The notes under the pieces are model-generated. The model had not been told where the DNA came from. It was given only the letters and a program-made list of their open reading frames with translations, and did no database searches. This document shows positions 9,532 to 21,424 of a stretch of 64,000 nucleotides of DNA, one piece after another. Origin of the DNA: Megalopta genalis (taxonomy: Eukaryota; Arthropoda; Insecta; Hymenoptera; Halictidae); contig NC_135018.1 of NCBI RefSeq assembly GCF_051020955.1, forward strand, positions 2,902,501 to 2,966,500, written 5' to 3'. Positions within the stretch are counted from its first letter, which is position 1; each line of letters opens with the position of its first letter. A program made the position numbers and the translations under genes.

Positions 9532-10257
9532 TTAACCCCTTAATGCACAGTTTTTTTTTAAAAAGGCCGGCCAAAAAAAATCAATTTTTTTTCAATGTAA
9601 GAAAACAATTTAGAACGTTGTCTTGGCAAGAAAATTACAAAAATACAAAAATAATCAACATTTTTATTGCAATTTTGGATTTTGATAACATTGCAGAAAA
9701 TAGTCGAATATTGTAATATTACACGCACACACACATCGACTTTTTTTATCTTTCTTTTCGAATTCCCATTTCAGTATAATCATTATTATCAGTAAAAATA
9801 TTTATTTATACTTTTAAAACATAAATAATAACAATACTAGTGTTTATAATATTTATTATTATATTTATATATATTATTATTTATATTTTATTTTACATTA
9901 TATTTTAGTAAAATATATATTGAAAAATGAGCGAATCAGAATCTGAACATGAATACGCTGTCGGAAAGCGGCTCACAAGGAAGAGATAAGTCGTAAGTGA
10001 TAAGTAGAAAAAGGATATATTTTATACTTGAATAAGTAAGTGTTATATAGCTTACAATCCCATGTAAATGATAAATATCAATAAAACGATTGCTTTTTTT
10101 TGCTTTCACATTGTTATTTTCAATTCTCGATTGCATTCGAGTGTGAAAAATTATAGCAACATAGAGTACAACGCCGCTCGAATTATCTCGAGTGTGCACA
10201 GTTTGGCCAGTTCAGCGCGCTCGAGTTAACTCGAGCGTGCACGCGTTAAGGGGTTAA
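9532..10257 (+). mobile_element. TTAA-flanked piggyBac-like element, family A, copy 2
   Basis: The element is 9536-10253 (718 bp) with TTAA at 9532-9535 and 10254-10257. It is the inverted counterpart of 551-1262. The palindrome with CTCGAG arms around TTAA lies at 10218-10237. Differences from copy 1 are scattered substitutions and small length changes in A/T runs, consistent with independent old insertions rather than a recent duplication of the locus. Confidence 0.8.
9927..9989 (+). pseudogene. Possible vestigial transposase N-terminus in family A copy 2
   Basis: ATG at 9927 opens MSESESEHEYAVGKRLTRKR and stops at TAA 9987-9989. Same length and stop as the minus-strand frame at 811-873. 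That both copies keep start, frame and stop suggests the truncation was present in their shared ancestor. Confidence 0.35.
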
Positions 10258-10848
10258 TGTAATACTATTATTAAAATTAAATACTACTACTATTAAAAAC
10301 TACTGTCTTCGGAACGATGTTCGCAACCTGAAAACGGAGAGGAAATTCGCTCGAGTTCGCTATAAGGTATTAGAGAAATGATTGTTATTAAAAAGTAGGC
10401 GTGTATTGCTCGTTTCGCAATTCTCGTCTCGTCTCTCGAACATTCGGCGTGCAGTCGTTGATATGTCCGACGTACCTTCGTAACGATCACAGGCGACGAC
10501 GTTTTAAAAAGGGTACACGTTACAATACCGGGTTTACATAACCTTCTTTGACCCACTGTAGACCCCTGGGACGCACGTTACATTTAGCCGAGTCCCACGC
10601 AGTCCGAGGACACGCTAACGACGACTGCAGCGCGAGCGTTGAATTATAAAAGTTTTATTTTATTAACACTTGCACGCCGGATATTTCAGCCGGAAATACA
10701 ACCGAGTATGCTCGGAATCGTTTATAATTTCGCTCGACAACTGTCTCGGCGTATTCTTTAATACACACTTTTTAGACACGTCGGAGCCGCTTCTATAGGC
10801 ATTAACTGCATGCACTGCAATTTCCTCCATATCTACGTCGATTACCAC
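10258..10848. other. Unassigned sequence
   Basis: Small minus-strand frames (10293-10556, 10663-10887) have no recognisable features; the second runs into the satellite. No gene supported. Confidence 0.35.
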
Positions 10849-12545
10849 TAATTTCTCCTGAATAATTTCGCTAATAGAGCGAGACAATTTTTATTTCATG
10901 TACAAGACAGCGAAGCCGGTTAACAAAATGTTCCGTAAGAATATCAAATATTTTCTAGGATATTTAGAACAGTTGGCAGCCGCGTTTCATATTCAGCTGT
11001 CCTTAATTCGGAACAGGCGTTTCAAAGGGCCGTTCCAAAATAGGGACGTTGAATGGGGAACAAGGGAACGTAGTACGAAATCGATGCTTCGTATTATTTA
11101 TTCATATTATTTATCTCGTGTAGAACAGCGAAGCCAGTTAACAAAATGTTCCGTAAGAATATCAAATATTTTCTAGGATATTTAGAACAGTTGGCAGCCG
11201 CGTTTCATATTCAGCTGTCCCTAATTCGGAACAGGCGTTTCAAAGGGCCGTTCCAAAATAGGGACGATGAATGGGGAACAAGGGAACGTAGTACGAAATC
11301 GGTGCTTCGTATTATTTATTCATATTATTTATTTCGTGTAGGACAGCGAAGCCAGTTAACAAAATGTTCCGTAGGAATATCAAATATTTTCTAGGATATT
11401 TAGAACAGTTGGCAGCCGCGTTTCATATTCAGCTGTCCCTAATTCGGAACAGGCGTTTCAAAAAAAAAAGGGCCGTTCCAAAATAGGGACGTTGAATGGG
11501 GAACAAGGGAACGTAGTACGAAATCGATGCTTCGTATTATTTATTCATATTATTTATTTCGTGTAGGACAGCGAAGCCAGTTAACAAAACGTTCCGCAAG
11601 AATATAGAATATTCTTAGAATATTTATAATAGTTGGAAGCCGCGTTTCATATTCACCTGTCTCGATTAGTACTAATTTCTCCTGAATAATTTCGCTAATA
11701 GAGTGAAACAATTTTTATTTCGTCTAGGACAGCGAAGCCAGTTAACAAAATGTTCCGTAAGAATATCAAATATTCTTAGAATATTTAGAACAGCTGGCAT
11801 CCGCGTTTCATATTCACCTGTCCCTAATTCGGAACAGGCGTTTCAAAGGGCCGTTCCAAAATAGGGACGTTGAATAGGGAACAAGTGAACGTAGTACGAA
11901 ATCGGTGCTTCGTATTATTTATTCATATTATTTATTTCGTGTAGGACAGCGAAGCCAGTTAACAAAATGTTCCGCAAGAATATAGAATATTTTCTAGGAT
12001 ATTTATAACAGCTGGCATCGGCGTTTCATATTCAGCTGTCCCTAATTCGGAACAGGCGTTTCAAAAAAAAAAAAAAAGGGCCGTTCCAAAATAGGGACGT
12101 TGAATGGGGAACAAGGGAACGTAGTACGAAATCGATGCTTCGTATTATTTATTCATATTATTTATTTCGTGTAGGACAGCGAAGCCAGTTAACAAAACGT
12201 TCCGCAAGAATATAGAATATTCTTAGAATATTTATAATAGTTGGAAGCCGCGTTTCATATTCACCTGTCCCGATTAGTACTAATTTCTCCTGAATAATTT
12301 CGCTAATAGAGTGAAACAATTTTTATTTCGTCTAGGACAGCGAAGCCAGTTAACAAAATGTTCCGTAAGAATATCAAATATTCTTAGAATATTTAGAACA
12401 GCTGGCATCCGCGTTTCATATTCACCTGTCCCTAATTCGGAACAGGCGTTTCAAAGGGCCGTTCCAAAATAGGGACGTTGAATAGGGAACAAGTGAACGT
12501 AGTACGAAATCGGTGCTTCATATCATTTATTTATTCATACTATTT
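10849..12545. repeat. Satellite array, 217-225 bp units with ~605 bp higher-order period
   Basis: The shared word AGCGAAGCCAGTTAAC (AGCGAAGCCGGTTAAC in the first unit) recurs with GCC at about 10915, 11133, 11351, 11576, 11737, 11954, 12184 and 12345. Spacings are 218, 218, 225, 161, 217, 230 and 161. The block from 11351 to 11953 is repeated from 11954 to 12545, including a short 161-bp unit carrying TTCTCCTGAATAATTTCGC, giving a higher-order repeat of about 603-608 bp. Long units differ partly by an A-run after GTTTC (11459, 12062). Frames encoding FRKNIKYFLGYLEQL-like peptides recur, but a 218-bp period is not divisible by three, so they are by-products. Confidence 0.92.
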
Positions 12546-12870
12546 ATTTATTTACATTATTTACTCACATTACTTATTTATATTATCCTTTATTCCTACT
12601 AAATAAATATATCAAATTTAGCAAATAAATCGTTCGTATAAATGAACCGTTAAACAAACGATTCATCAGCATAATTAGAAACATCGATCTATCGAACAGT
12701 AATATAAACATTCACCATTCGTCAATTGAATTCCAACTTGACTCGAATCAACGACAATCTCACCCCCTGAAAATCGTTCCAAATTACGTACAACAACCCT
12801 CGCAATATTCGCACTCCGGATCGAAGCGTACCCGAGCCGTACGCCGCCGGATCGTCGACCAAGCGAGCCC
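12546..12870. other. AT-rich transition
   Basis: Short TTATTTA words follow the satellite; nothing else recognised before the GC-rich block. Confidence 0.4.
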
Positions 12871-14131
12871 CGGTGCTTTCGATATCTCGGGAGCATGTTT
12901 AACGGCCGATGCCCCCCTAAACGGCGCCGCGACGAGAACGCGAAAACGCTCGAGCGCGAAAGTGCTCGGCTCGTTGTTCGAATGGCCGGTCGACCAGCGC
13001 GGCGCGCTCGTTTCCCAAAGGTGTGCGCGAGCGAACGAAGTAGAAGCGGGAATAAACGCGGAAAAGCCAGGCGGAGAGGAAACGGGGGTCGGGGGGACAC
13101 AAAGAAAGAGAAACAGATTGTGGCTGGCAATTGTTTTGGGGCGTCTGCGCCTGGTGGTGCAAGAGGACCGCCGAGCGTCGACCAGCAGGAGGCGTCGAAG
13201 CCCTCGGGATGCCAGTCGACTCCGAGCCGCGGCGCGGTTGAGATGCGAGCCGTCGTGCTCCACCTGACACCACCTTATCACCACGACCTCGTGCACTTTT
13301 TGTCGCTGTTGAACCATCCGATTTACTCGCGGCACCCCCATATCCGCGCTCGCAGGCGCGCGCGACGCTCTTAGCCGCGCGACGAGCCGGGCCTCGAGTC
13401 CTCTAGCAGCGGCGCGTCGACGTGACCGCGAGCGAGAACGACCGGCAAAAAAGAAAGAAAAGAAGGGGGAAACAGAGTCAGTGAAAAATTGCGGGTGACC
13501 GTTTGCCCCCTCGCCGTTGCCACCCGCCCCGGGGGAGCAGGTTCCGGAGAGGGTCTCCTCGGTGTTTGTGAACGAGTTCTAACGCGATTACCGAGGACAG
13601 ATCGGCTCGGCGCGGAGCGAGTTTTTCGATGGCCCTAAACTCGAGCGGCCAGCCGTTCTCCTTGTTCCACGGGGGAGTTTTCGGGATCGGTCGTCGTTGG
13701 ATCCAAGGTATCCACGGGAGTTTTCGGGTAACGGGGACCGCCGCGCGAACCACGGCTCACCCGACCAAATCCCTCGGGATCCGAAAGTGCGCTGTTTACT
13801 CGTCACCGGTTCTTGTTGGTTTAGGATTAGCGACCGTGTGCCCGGTTAATTTCGCAGGCCGGCCTGTGGGGGCGGCCTTCTCGCGAAGGTCCTGCTGGGT
13901 GTCCCAGGAACCGTCCGTCACGCTCAACCCCATCGATTCATGGGGAACGCCGAAGTTCCCGGCGTACGCGACGAGAAAACCGAAACTCGTGAGCGACGCT
14001 TTCGAGTTGCTCTGCTTGTCTCGGACCTGGCGCCACCTGTCCCACCCTTCTACATATATATACAACCCTTATGTGCACGGGAGCTCGCGCGCGTGTCGCT
14101 CGCGCGTCTCTCGGGAGATTCACGGACGACT

Positions 14132-14189
<58 letters not shown>

Positions 14190-14400
14190 CGTGCGTGTGT
14201 GTGTGTGTCCGATCCTTATCTTTCTCGCCGCGCCTCGTCTTCGCTCGGGAGAGCTTGCTCGGCAGGAGGCTCGCGAGACCGGACGCGCTGGAACTTCGTA
14301 GAGATCCGAAGGATCGACGGGACACTAGATCCCGTAATAGCCTGCTGGATGGCCGACTGGCCGGGCCTCTAATTCACTTACGGTAGTTCGCGTCTTCTAA
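12871..14400. promoter_or_regulatory. GC/CpG-rich block, candidate promoter or untranslated first exon
   Basis: This stretch is markedly richer in GC and CpG than its surroundings, with purine tracts (13448-13475), TATATATA at 14053-14061 and long open frames on both strands (13629-14372 plus, 12784-13341 minus and others). Overlapping frames on both strands without domains are what GC-rich DNA gives by chance. In AT-rich insect genomes such islands often mark promoters or 5' untranslated exons, so that is my inference. I could not identify a transcription start, splice donor or the gene. Confidence 0.3.
14135..14208 (+). repeat. (GT)n microsatellite
   Basis: About 37 GT dinucleotides with a few GC interruptions, inside the GC-rich block. 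Alternating purine-pyrimidine sequence of this length can adopt Z-DNA. Confidence 0.95.
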
Positions 14401-15002
14401 TTGACCCCAACGATGGATTTCGGAATGATATCCGGCGGCGGACGGCCCCGTGGGAAATGAAATCGACCGTGGACGCAATCCGATCTCTACGCTGGACGTA
14501 GCGCGCTTATAAATCACGGAATTACGAGGGACGCGTATAACCGAAGACCTAACTGCACAGAAATATTCTATATATGTGTACATACATGTACATATACTAT
14601 ACATAGATACACGTGTATACGCGTTGCGTACATATGCGCGTGCACATGTAAAAGCGTAGCTTTTTATTTTGTCGTCGAGACGATACGTACGTGGTTAATC
14701 GCGAACAACTGATCGACGGTGCGAGGAAAGAAGCACCCATTGATCATGCTTATGGTAGCGAAGCTTTAATCGAAGTAAAACACTCCTCGGAGTATCGTAG
14801 GGAGACGATTGATCGGAAGCAATTAAGCCGGAATAGAGAGCGGAATTGATCTCCAGCGATTTTCGTTTCGCGACAACGACGCGATCTCGTCGACGCCGTT
14901 CGCGACGTCGCCCTCGGACGCTGCCAGCTCCAAGTGCATCCGCTTGAGACGAGGCCGGCTCGCTGGTGTGTCACGTGGTAATTTCATTTATGCTGTCGCG
15001 CG
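14401..15002. other. Unassigned sequence
   Basis: Short TACATA/CATGTA words near 14570-14650; no gene or repeat family recognised. Confidence 0.4.
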
Positions 15003-15092
15003 TCCCAAATTGCCGATCTGCAAGTAAATTCTCCCAAATTGCCGATCTGCAAGTAAATTCTCCCAAATTGCCGATCTGCAAATAAATTCTCC
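15003..15092. repeat. ~30-bp tandem repeat, three units
   Basis: Three copies of CCCAAATTGCCGATCTGCAA followed by a short AATTCT tail. The last unit runs into the palindromic element at 15084. Confidence 0.85.
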
Positions 15093-15266
15093 CCAATTGA
15101 CGCTCGGATTGCGCAGAAGAATGGATCATTTGGGAAGAGTGTTGTAGTAGTTGATAACCGGTGAACTGTAAAGAACGAGCCGCAGGGCTCGAATAATCGT
15201 GTCTCCTCTCCCGGAATTGTCCATTTTTGTGTACAAGCTGAGCGACAATTAGGGAGAATTTACTGT
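15084..15266. mobile_element. Foldback MITE family H, copy 1
   Basis: The left arm AAATTCTCCCCAATTGACGC pairs with the right arm CGACAATTAGGGAGAATTT, ending TACTGTA. An inner GAGCCGCAGGGCTCG stem sits within. The same plan is seen at 24834, 35863, 40744, 41293, 45801 and 58085. No coding capacity. Confidence 0.75.
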
Positions 15267-15577
15267 AATCGTCGGTCGATATCTTTCGAAATTGAACGGT
15301 GAATTTGTACGCGATTTAACGAGCTTGTAATGACGTTGAAAAATGAAACTGAGAAGGGCGTAGAACGAGATTTTTCGCGCGTGGAAATTAAATTCGCGTC
15401 GTCTCGGCTCCGCGGCTTCTGTCCGCCTCGCGCGAACAAGTCGGCGGTTTCATTATCATGGAATTTTTTATTTCCGGATTCGGAATGATCACTTTGCACC
15501 CGCCGGTGTTAATTTGCTCCGGGGAACGGGAAATGATAGCGCGAGGAGACTTAATTCGACCGAGTTTCTATGGTTAC

Positions 15578-15735
15578 TAAGTGGACCGTTTATTTTGAGA
15601 GCGGTGCGAGTTCACTTTTTGAAAAAAAATGAGGTATCACGTATAGTTTGTAATTAATTTAGCGTAACCTGAATTAACATTTGTAACTCGAATATGAAAA
15701 TGGACTTGCACCACTCTCAAAATAAACGCTACTGG
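15578..15735. mobile_element. MITE family I, copy 1
   Basis: Inverted ends: ACCGTTTATTTTGAGAGCGG left, and CTCTCAAAATAAACGCTACT right. Related copies are at 57488-57634 and 63314-63553. The right arm was later carried into a tandem duplication, so a second right end exists at about 16020-16055. Confidence 0.65.
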
Positions 15736-16285
15736 ATTGCTTTCTCCGTTCCTGAGAACTAATCGAGTAATATTATATAATTGCAATATGTTTATAATAT
15801 CGACAAAGAACAAAATTAAATATGTAAAAATATCTTATAAAAGATTGATCGAGAATAGTAACCGCTAAAAGAAATTTTCTTTCTTATTTCAGTCTCTCTA
15901 GTTTATTGATAATGTTGGAGATCTTGCTAAAATTTTACAAATTTATTGATAATTCGAATATTTAAAGTATAATTAATTTAGCGTAACCTAAATTAACATT
16001 TGTAACTCGAATATGAAAATGGACTTGCACCACTCTCAAAATAAACGCTACTGGATTGCTTTCTCCGTTCCTGAGAACTAATCGAGTAATATTATATAAT
16101 TGCAATATGTTTATAATATCGACAAAGAACAAAATTAAATATGTAAAAATATCTTATGAAAGATTTATCGAGAATAGTAACCGCTAAAAGAAATTTTCTT
16201 TCTTATTTCAGTCTCTCTAGTTTATTCATAATGTTGGAAATCTTGCTAAAATTTTACAAATGTATTGATAATTCAAATATTTAAA
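15645..16285. repeat. 319-bp tandem duplication
   Basis: Two consecutive copies, offset 319 bp, sharing AATTTAGCGTAACCT, the family I right arm, AATCGAGTAATATTATATAA and TTCTTATTTCAGTCTCTC. The duplication post-dates insertion of the family I element, since it copies only one arm. Confidence 0.9.
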
Positions 16286-16339
16286 AAATAACTCGTCGAT
16301 TACGATAGAAGCATTCACTGCAAGAACGACTTCGCGACA

Positions 16340-16965
16340 ATTTTTCAAGTCTTGGCTGTACATTTGACTTTGAAGTAAAAATTAATGAAAAATTGCCAGG
16401 AAAGTATCATACTTCGTATTAGTATCATATTGATGCACAAAAGTAATTATACTTTCTTTCTTTCCTTTATTATTGACAATGTACTATACTATACAAACTT
16501 ACAACTCTCTCTCTCAATAAATTAATGTACACAGATCGTTTTAAATGTTTCTTCAATTCTTGGTTTCACATTTGACTTTGAAGTAAAAATTAATGAAAAA
16601 TTGCCAGGAAAGTGTCATACTTCGTATTAGTATCATATTGATGCAGAAAAGTAATTATACTTTCTTTCTTTCCTTTATTATCGACAATGTACTATACTAT
16701 ACAAACTTACAACTCTCTCAATAAATTAATATACACAGATCGTTTTTTAAATGTTTCTTCAAGTCTTGGTTTCACATTTGACTTTGAAGTAAAAATTAAT
16801 GAAAAATTGCCAGGAAAGTGTCATACTTCGTATTAGTATCATATTGATGCAGAAAAGTAATTATACTTTCTTTCTTTCCTTTATTATCGACAATGTACTA
16901 AACTATACAAACTTACAACTCTCTCAATAAATTAACGTACACAGACCGTTTTAAATGTTTCTTTT
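16340..16965. repeat. ~207-bp tandem repeat, three units
   Basis: TTGACTTTGAAGTAAAAATT begins at about 16365, 16573 and 16779 (spacing 208 and 206). Units also share GTGTCATACTTCGTATTAG. Copies differ by few substitutions and by the number of TC repeats. Confidence 0.9.
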
Positions 16966-17785
16966 AACAATATCGGTTTCGAAGTTACGCGATTCTCGGG
17001 AGCAAATGAACGAAATCGAAACACACAAATGTAACAATTGAGAATAATCGAAGAACGCGCTGGTCCCCCAGTGTGCGCGCGTGTATCGTCAAAAAAGTGC
17101 AGATTTATTCCTCTCTAAAGGCTGGATTTCGCCGGTGAATTTCGTGCGTACGATGTACAAGGAAAGCAGTTATCCCGAACGAATTACTTCTGGCGGAAAC
17201 GGTATCGATATGTACGTATAAACGGGCCGAGGAAATTCGTCAGCACACTTTTCCGCAATCAGTTTCGTAAACAAGATCATGAATTTCATTTCCTTCAAAT
17301 TGCCCGGGGAATCGGCCACGGTCCCATAAGCAATTCACGGCCGAGCGAATCGCATGCATTCGCATCATCACGCAACACGTAGCAACACCGTAAGTTTGCA
17401 CGAACCCCATAATTAATGCAGCGCAAAGTTGCCCCATGAAGTTATTTTATAATCGGCGTTAATTCATTGACGAAGTTTCTGTTACGATCCGGGTTAAACG
17501 AGCGACGTCGTGGGTCACCGACGTTTTTTTTTATTATTCGCGTGAAATTTTGCTGGAAAACCAGCGTGTTGGATAAACGCTATTCGGAATAACATATAAA
17601 ACAATAAGGAGTGCGTTTAATTAAATGATATTCGCGAATATTCGTCGTTCACGAATGAGAAATAAATCGAAATAAATAATTCATTCGTTATTTCAAATTT
17701 TCGAATCAAAGGATAACATCTACATTTTTATAGATGAACATAGTTAATAGGAACTATTTATTATCTCGAGCATTTTTTGAACGTA
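16966..17785. other. Unassigned sequence
   Basis: No gene or repeat family recognised; only short frames. Confidence 0.4.
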
Positions 17786-17864
17786 GAAATACTATAAATA
17801 TGATACTATAAAAATATATACTATAAATATAATACTATAAATATATATACTATAAATATAATAC

Positions 17865-17907
<43 letters not shown>

Positions 17908-17975
17908 TATAGTATTATATTATATAAGAGAGAGAGTATAGTATTATATATATAATACTATAATATAATACTATA

Positions 17976-18019
<44 letters not shown>

Positions 18020-18175
18020 ATATTTTATTTTATAGTATTATATTATAGTATTATATATATAATACTATACTCTCTCTCTTATATACTACATACTATAATA
18101 GTAATACTTATATACTATAATACTATAGTATAATACTTATTATAGTATTATATATATATTATATAAATATATAAA
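17786..18175. repeat. AT-rich tract with ATACTATAAATAT units and (AT)n
   Basis: Repeated ATACTATAAATAT words, (AT)n stretches at about 17870-17897 and 17978-18014, and GAGAGAGAG/CTCTCTCTC islands at about 17930 and 18071 that are mutually inverted, so the tract is roughly palindromic. Confidence 0.9.
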
Positions 18176-18954
18176 AATTATCGTACAATAGAATTTTCTG
18201 CTCGTACTATTCGAACAACTCCGAATTGTTTATTCGCCGCGTTCATTCGAATGCAATTTTATTCGAATATTATCACGGTACATCATCGCCAAGCGGAGAA
18301 CTCGAACGAAATTTTCAGACAGTAGGATACCCTGGTGTCGGAACATCGCAAAAATAAACCCCCGAACAAGACAGTCTCCGCTGTACCATGAAAGTCGAAT
18401 GATAATTCGAGACTCGAACAATATCTTATCCGGATATCCGTTAGCTCGGTTTCGCTATTTTCTACGGAAAATTCTCCGAACTTTATGCATAATATTCTCC
18501 AAGCTGCCGCACCTGGAACATACCGTCCCTTTGCATTTAAGTCACTTATAGAGTTGCACGGAATATCATCGCCGAGGAATATTCTTTCTGTTCCCAGTTA
18601 AAATGTCGAAGATGTTTTTTCTTCTTCATATATGCATATTCTGGGACTCGTAAATCAGTTGCTCGCGGCAATCTAAGTGTCATAGATCTGCGTGGAAACG
18701 AGACATTGTTCTTTCAATTCTTTTATGAGAACGCCTTCGTTAAATAAGTCAGTATTTTCCTTCTTTTTTGTTGTTGTTGTCGATGTCCTGCTTCTTCTTC
18801 TTCTTCTTATCGAACTCTGCATTTCTTCGACGCAGATCATGAGAAGTTTTTCCATTAACGACTTCGATATCTAAATATTAAATTATGCGAGAAACAGATT
18901 GATGTTTGGTCAGTTTGCTAAGAAATTGCGGCATTGTAAACAGATATTCCAATG
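18176..18954. other. Unassigned sequence with short trinucleotide runs
   Basis: A TTGTTGTTGTTG run and a CTTCTTCTTCTTCTTCTT run lie at about 18765-18808. No supported gene. Confidence 0.4.
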
Positions 18955-19205
18955 ATATAATATTAATATTAATATTAATAGTATTAATGTATTATAATGT
19001 ATTAATAAATAATATATATTATATAATAATATTAATATGGTAAAATATTAATATTAATATTCATATATAATATAAATAATACATAATAATATTAATGTAT
19101 TAATGTATTAATAAATAATATATATTATATAATGATATATATAATATATAATAATATTAATATGGTAAAATATTAATATTAATATAAGTGTTAATAATAT
19201 TAATA
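18955..19205. repeat. AT-rich (ATTAAT)n tract
   Basis: ATATTAATATTAATA-type repeats, with a TATTAATAAATAATATATAT segment occurring twice. Confidence 0.9.
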
Positions 19206-20054
19206 TTTCAACAATTTCAATTACGTACAGGGTGTTCTCGATAATTTCTACCAACGTTCCTTTCGTAAAGGGTGAACATTGGAATAAAAAACGAAAAAAG
19301 AAAATAATAATAGTGTATCTCAGTTTTTTAAAATAGAATGCTATTTATTTTACATCGTATGAAATTCTCAGTCATCATTGAACACGGATATTTTCTATGA
19401 CTCACAATAGCATTTGACACAGTGGGACTTTGACATGCCACACATGCATCGAGGTCTCGTGTGTGTATGTGTGTGATTCGATATCTGAACGGTACAGGAT
19501 ACAAAGTAGAGTCGAATGCCGGGTCCGTACTGCTCGGCTCAACAGCTCGCAAGCTGTGCATGCCAGCAATGTTGAGATTTTCGCGAACAGCTGTATCATG
19601 TTCGCTCAGAAAGCGATATATCAAACGGATTGTTCGCGATCATCTCGCAGCGTGTTTGAGCCCGTTTGTAATAATTTAACGCTTTTGTAAATGATCGCGA
19701 ATTCAACGCGAACAAGCTTGTAACTGTCCGCGAACAGTTCCCAAGCTATTCGCGCGCTTCAACGTGAACAACTAAATGTTGAAGTTGATGTCTTCAGCTC
19801 GTGAATTGTTCTCTTCAGTGTGAATCCGGCATAAAATTTCGAGCGTGTACCGAAAGGACACCACGTGTACACGGAATCAGATTCGAGAAGAACGCGTCTA
19901 AAGTTCTTTCGTATCGTTCAGATAAAAATCGTACAGCTAATCTGCCAGGCCGGGATCATAAAGAGGAATTTGCTGTTATTAGAAAAAGAATTCTGAGTTT
20001 TCTCTTCTCCGGCTTAGATCTGCATAGGTCGTGATGGGTTTTGATACCTTTTTT
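19206..20054. other. Unassigned sequence; possible decayed element end
   Basis: ACAGGGTGTTCTCGATAATT at about 19227 resembles the CAGGGTGT ends elsewhere in the window. No partner end or coding region was found. Confidence 0.35.
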
Positions 20055-20115
20055 ATGCTAACAATCGCTAACAATTGCTAACAATTGCTAACAATAGCTA
20101 ACACTTGCTAACAAT
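20055..20115. repeat. 10-bp GCTAACAATT minisatellite
   Basis: Six units of GCTAACAATT with single-base variation. Confidence 0.9.
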
Positions 20116-20976
20116 TCGACAGGATCGTCCAAACAGCCGCAAATAATCACAAAATTGAGCGTACACCTATTGAAACGCAATAACTTTTTTAAAACTGGAC
20201 CAAGTGACTTGAATTGTTTTTTTTTTTTAGACGATACCGTGACTAGTTACCGAACGACGACCAAAATGCTTTTTTTTTAAATTTTGCTACCACTTGTAGC
20301 GACAAAAACACCACTCGTTCGTTGAACGAGGTCGCGAAAAAAAGTTAACGATGAACAATGACCTCTCGACAATTTATTACGCCGATATAATGCTTCATCG
20401 CGAAAGCAAACATCCTCGAAAAATGTCGAACATCGTCCCTCGGCCGATAGGGTGGGTCAATTCCAGCAGCAGCAGCAGCAGCCAATATATCACGCGATTT
20501 ATCAGCGTCGAATGCCCTCGAATCGACGCGACCGATGAAAATTGACGCGCGGGACACGCGATGTCTGGTTTCTTCTTTCCAGTTAAACGATTCCCGCGTC
20601 AGCCCGGCTTGATGAAACGAGCAAAATACCTGGTGACGAATTGACACACGTCGTTGGGGGTTAATTAACGATCGACGGCAGACTTTCTATAATTAATTCA
20701 TCCTAGTGAAGAGTAATCCGAACAATTCCTCTGTAACGCGTCGAAGATGAACGCTGACTTCCGATTTTTCTATCCGCAGCAGCAACGAAAGCTGCGAACA
20801 ATTTTTTCTATCACGTTTATTGTTGTTTTTTTTGTGAATTTCGTGCTATAAGAATTCCACCGAAACGAAGTGCAGCAATTTTTATAGAAACTCGGGGCAG
20901 TTGGCAAAGAAAGGCCAACAAATGCATAATGTTAGAATAAAAATGGTGACTTAATTTTTTTATTTCTAATTTTTTG
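20116..20976. other. Unassigned sequence
   Basis: Contains an AGCAGCAGCAGCAGC run near 20466. No gene supported. Confidence 0.4.
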
Positions 20977-21424
20977 CCACGTTTCGAAGGCAATTCGGAG
21001 GCCACGTGACACTATTCGAAGGCAATTCGGAGGCCACGTGCCACTATTCGAAGGCAATTCGGAGACCACGTGACACTATTCGAAGGCAATTTAGAGGCCA
21101 CTTGACACGATTCGAAGGCAATTCGCAGGCCACGTGACACTATTCGAAGGCAATTCAGAGGCCACGTGCCACGATTCGAAGGCAATTCGAAAGCGATTGA
21201 CATAATTCAAAGGTAATTCGGTGGCCACGTGCCACGATTCGAAGGCAATTCGGAGGCCACGTGCTACGACTTGAAGGCAATTTAGAGGCCACTTGACACG
21301 ATTCGAAGGCAATTCGCAGGCCACGTGACACTATTCGAAGGCAATTCAGAGGCCACGTGCCACGATTCGAAGGCAATTCTGAGGCAATTCGAAGGCCACA
21401 TTCCACGATTCGAACGCAATCCGA
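20977..21424. repeat. 32-bp minisatellite carrying CACGTG
   Basis: About 14 units built on GGCCACGTGACACTATTCG + AAGGCAATTCGGA. Most units keep the E-box palindrome CACGTG. A block of about 190 bp starting at 21082 reappears from 21273 (offset 191), so the array grew by multi-unit duplication. Minus-strand frames encode repetitive peptides only because 32-bp units shift frame in a cycle. Confidence 0.92.

Noticed and set aside
10898..11394. Repeated peptides FRKNIKYFLGYLEQLAAAF as a possible repeat protein
   Set aside because: Encoded by a satellite whose 218-bp period changes frame in each unit; stops follow within each unit.
12784..13341. 185-codon minus frame
   Set aside because: Overlaps several other frames on both strands in GC-rich DNA; no family resemblance.
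13629..14372. 247-codon plus frame, the longest in the window
   Set aside because: It runs through a (GT)n tract, lies in a CpG-rich block with long frames on both strands, and shows no domain or consistent codon pattern.
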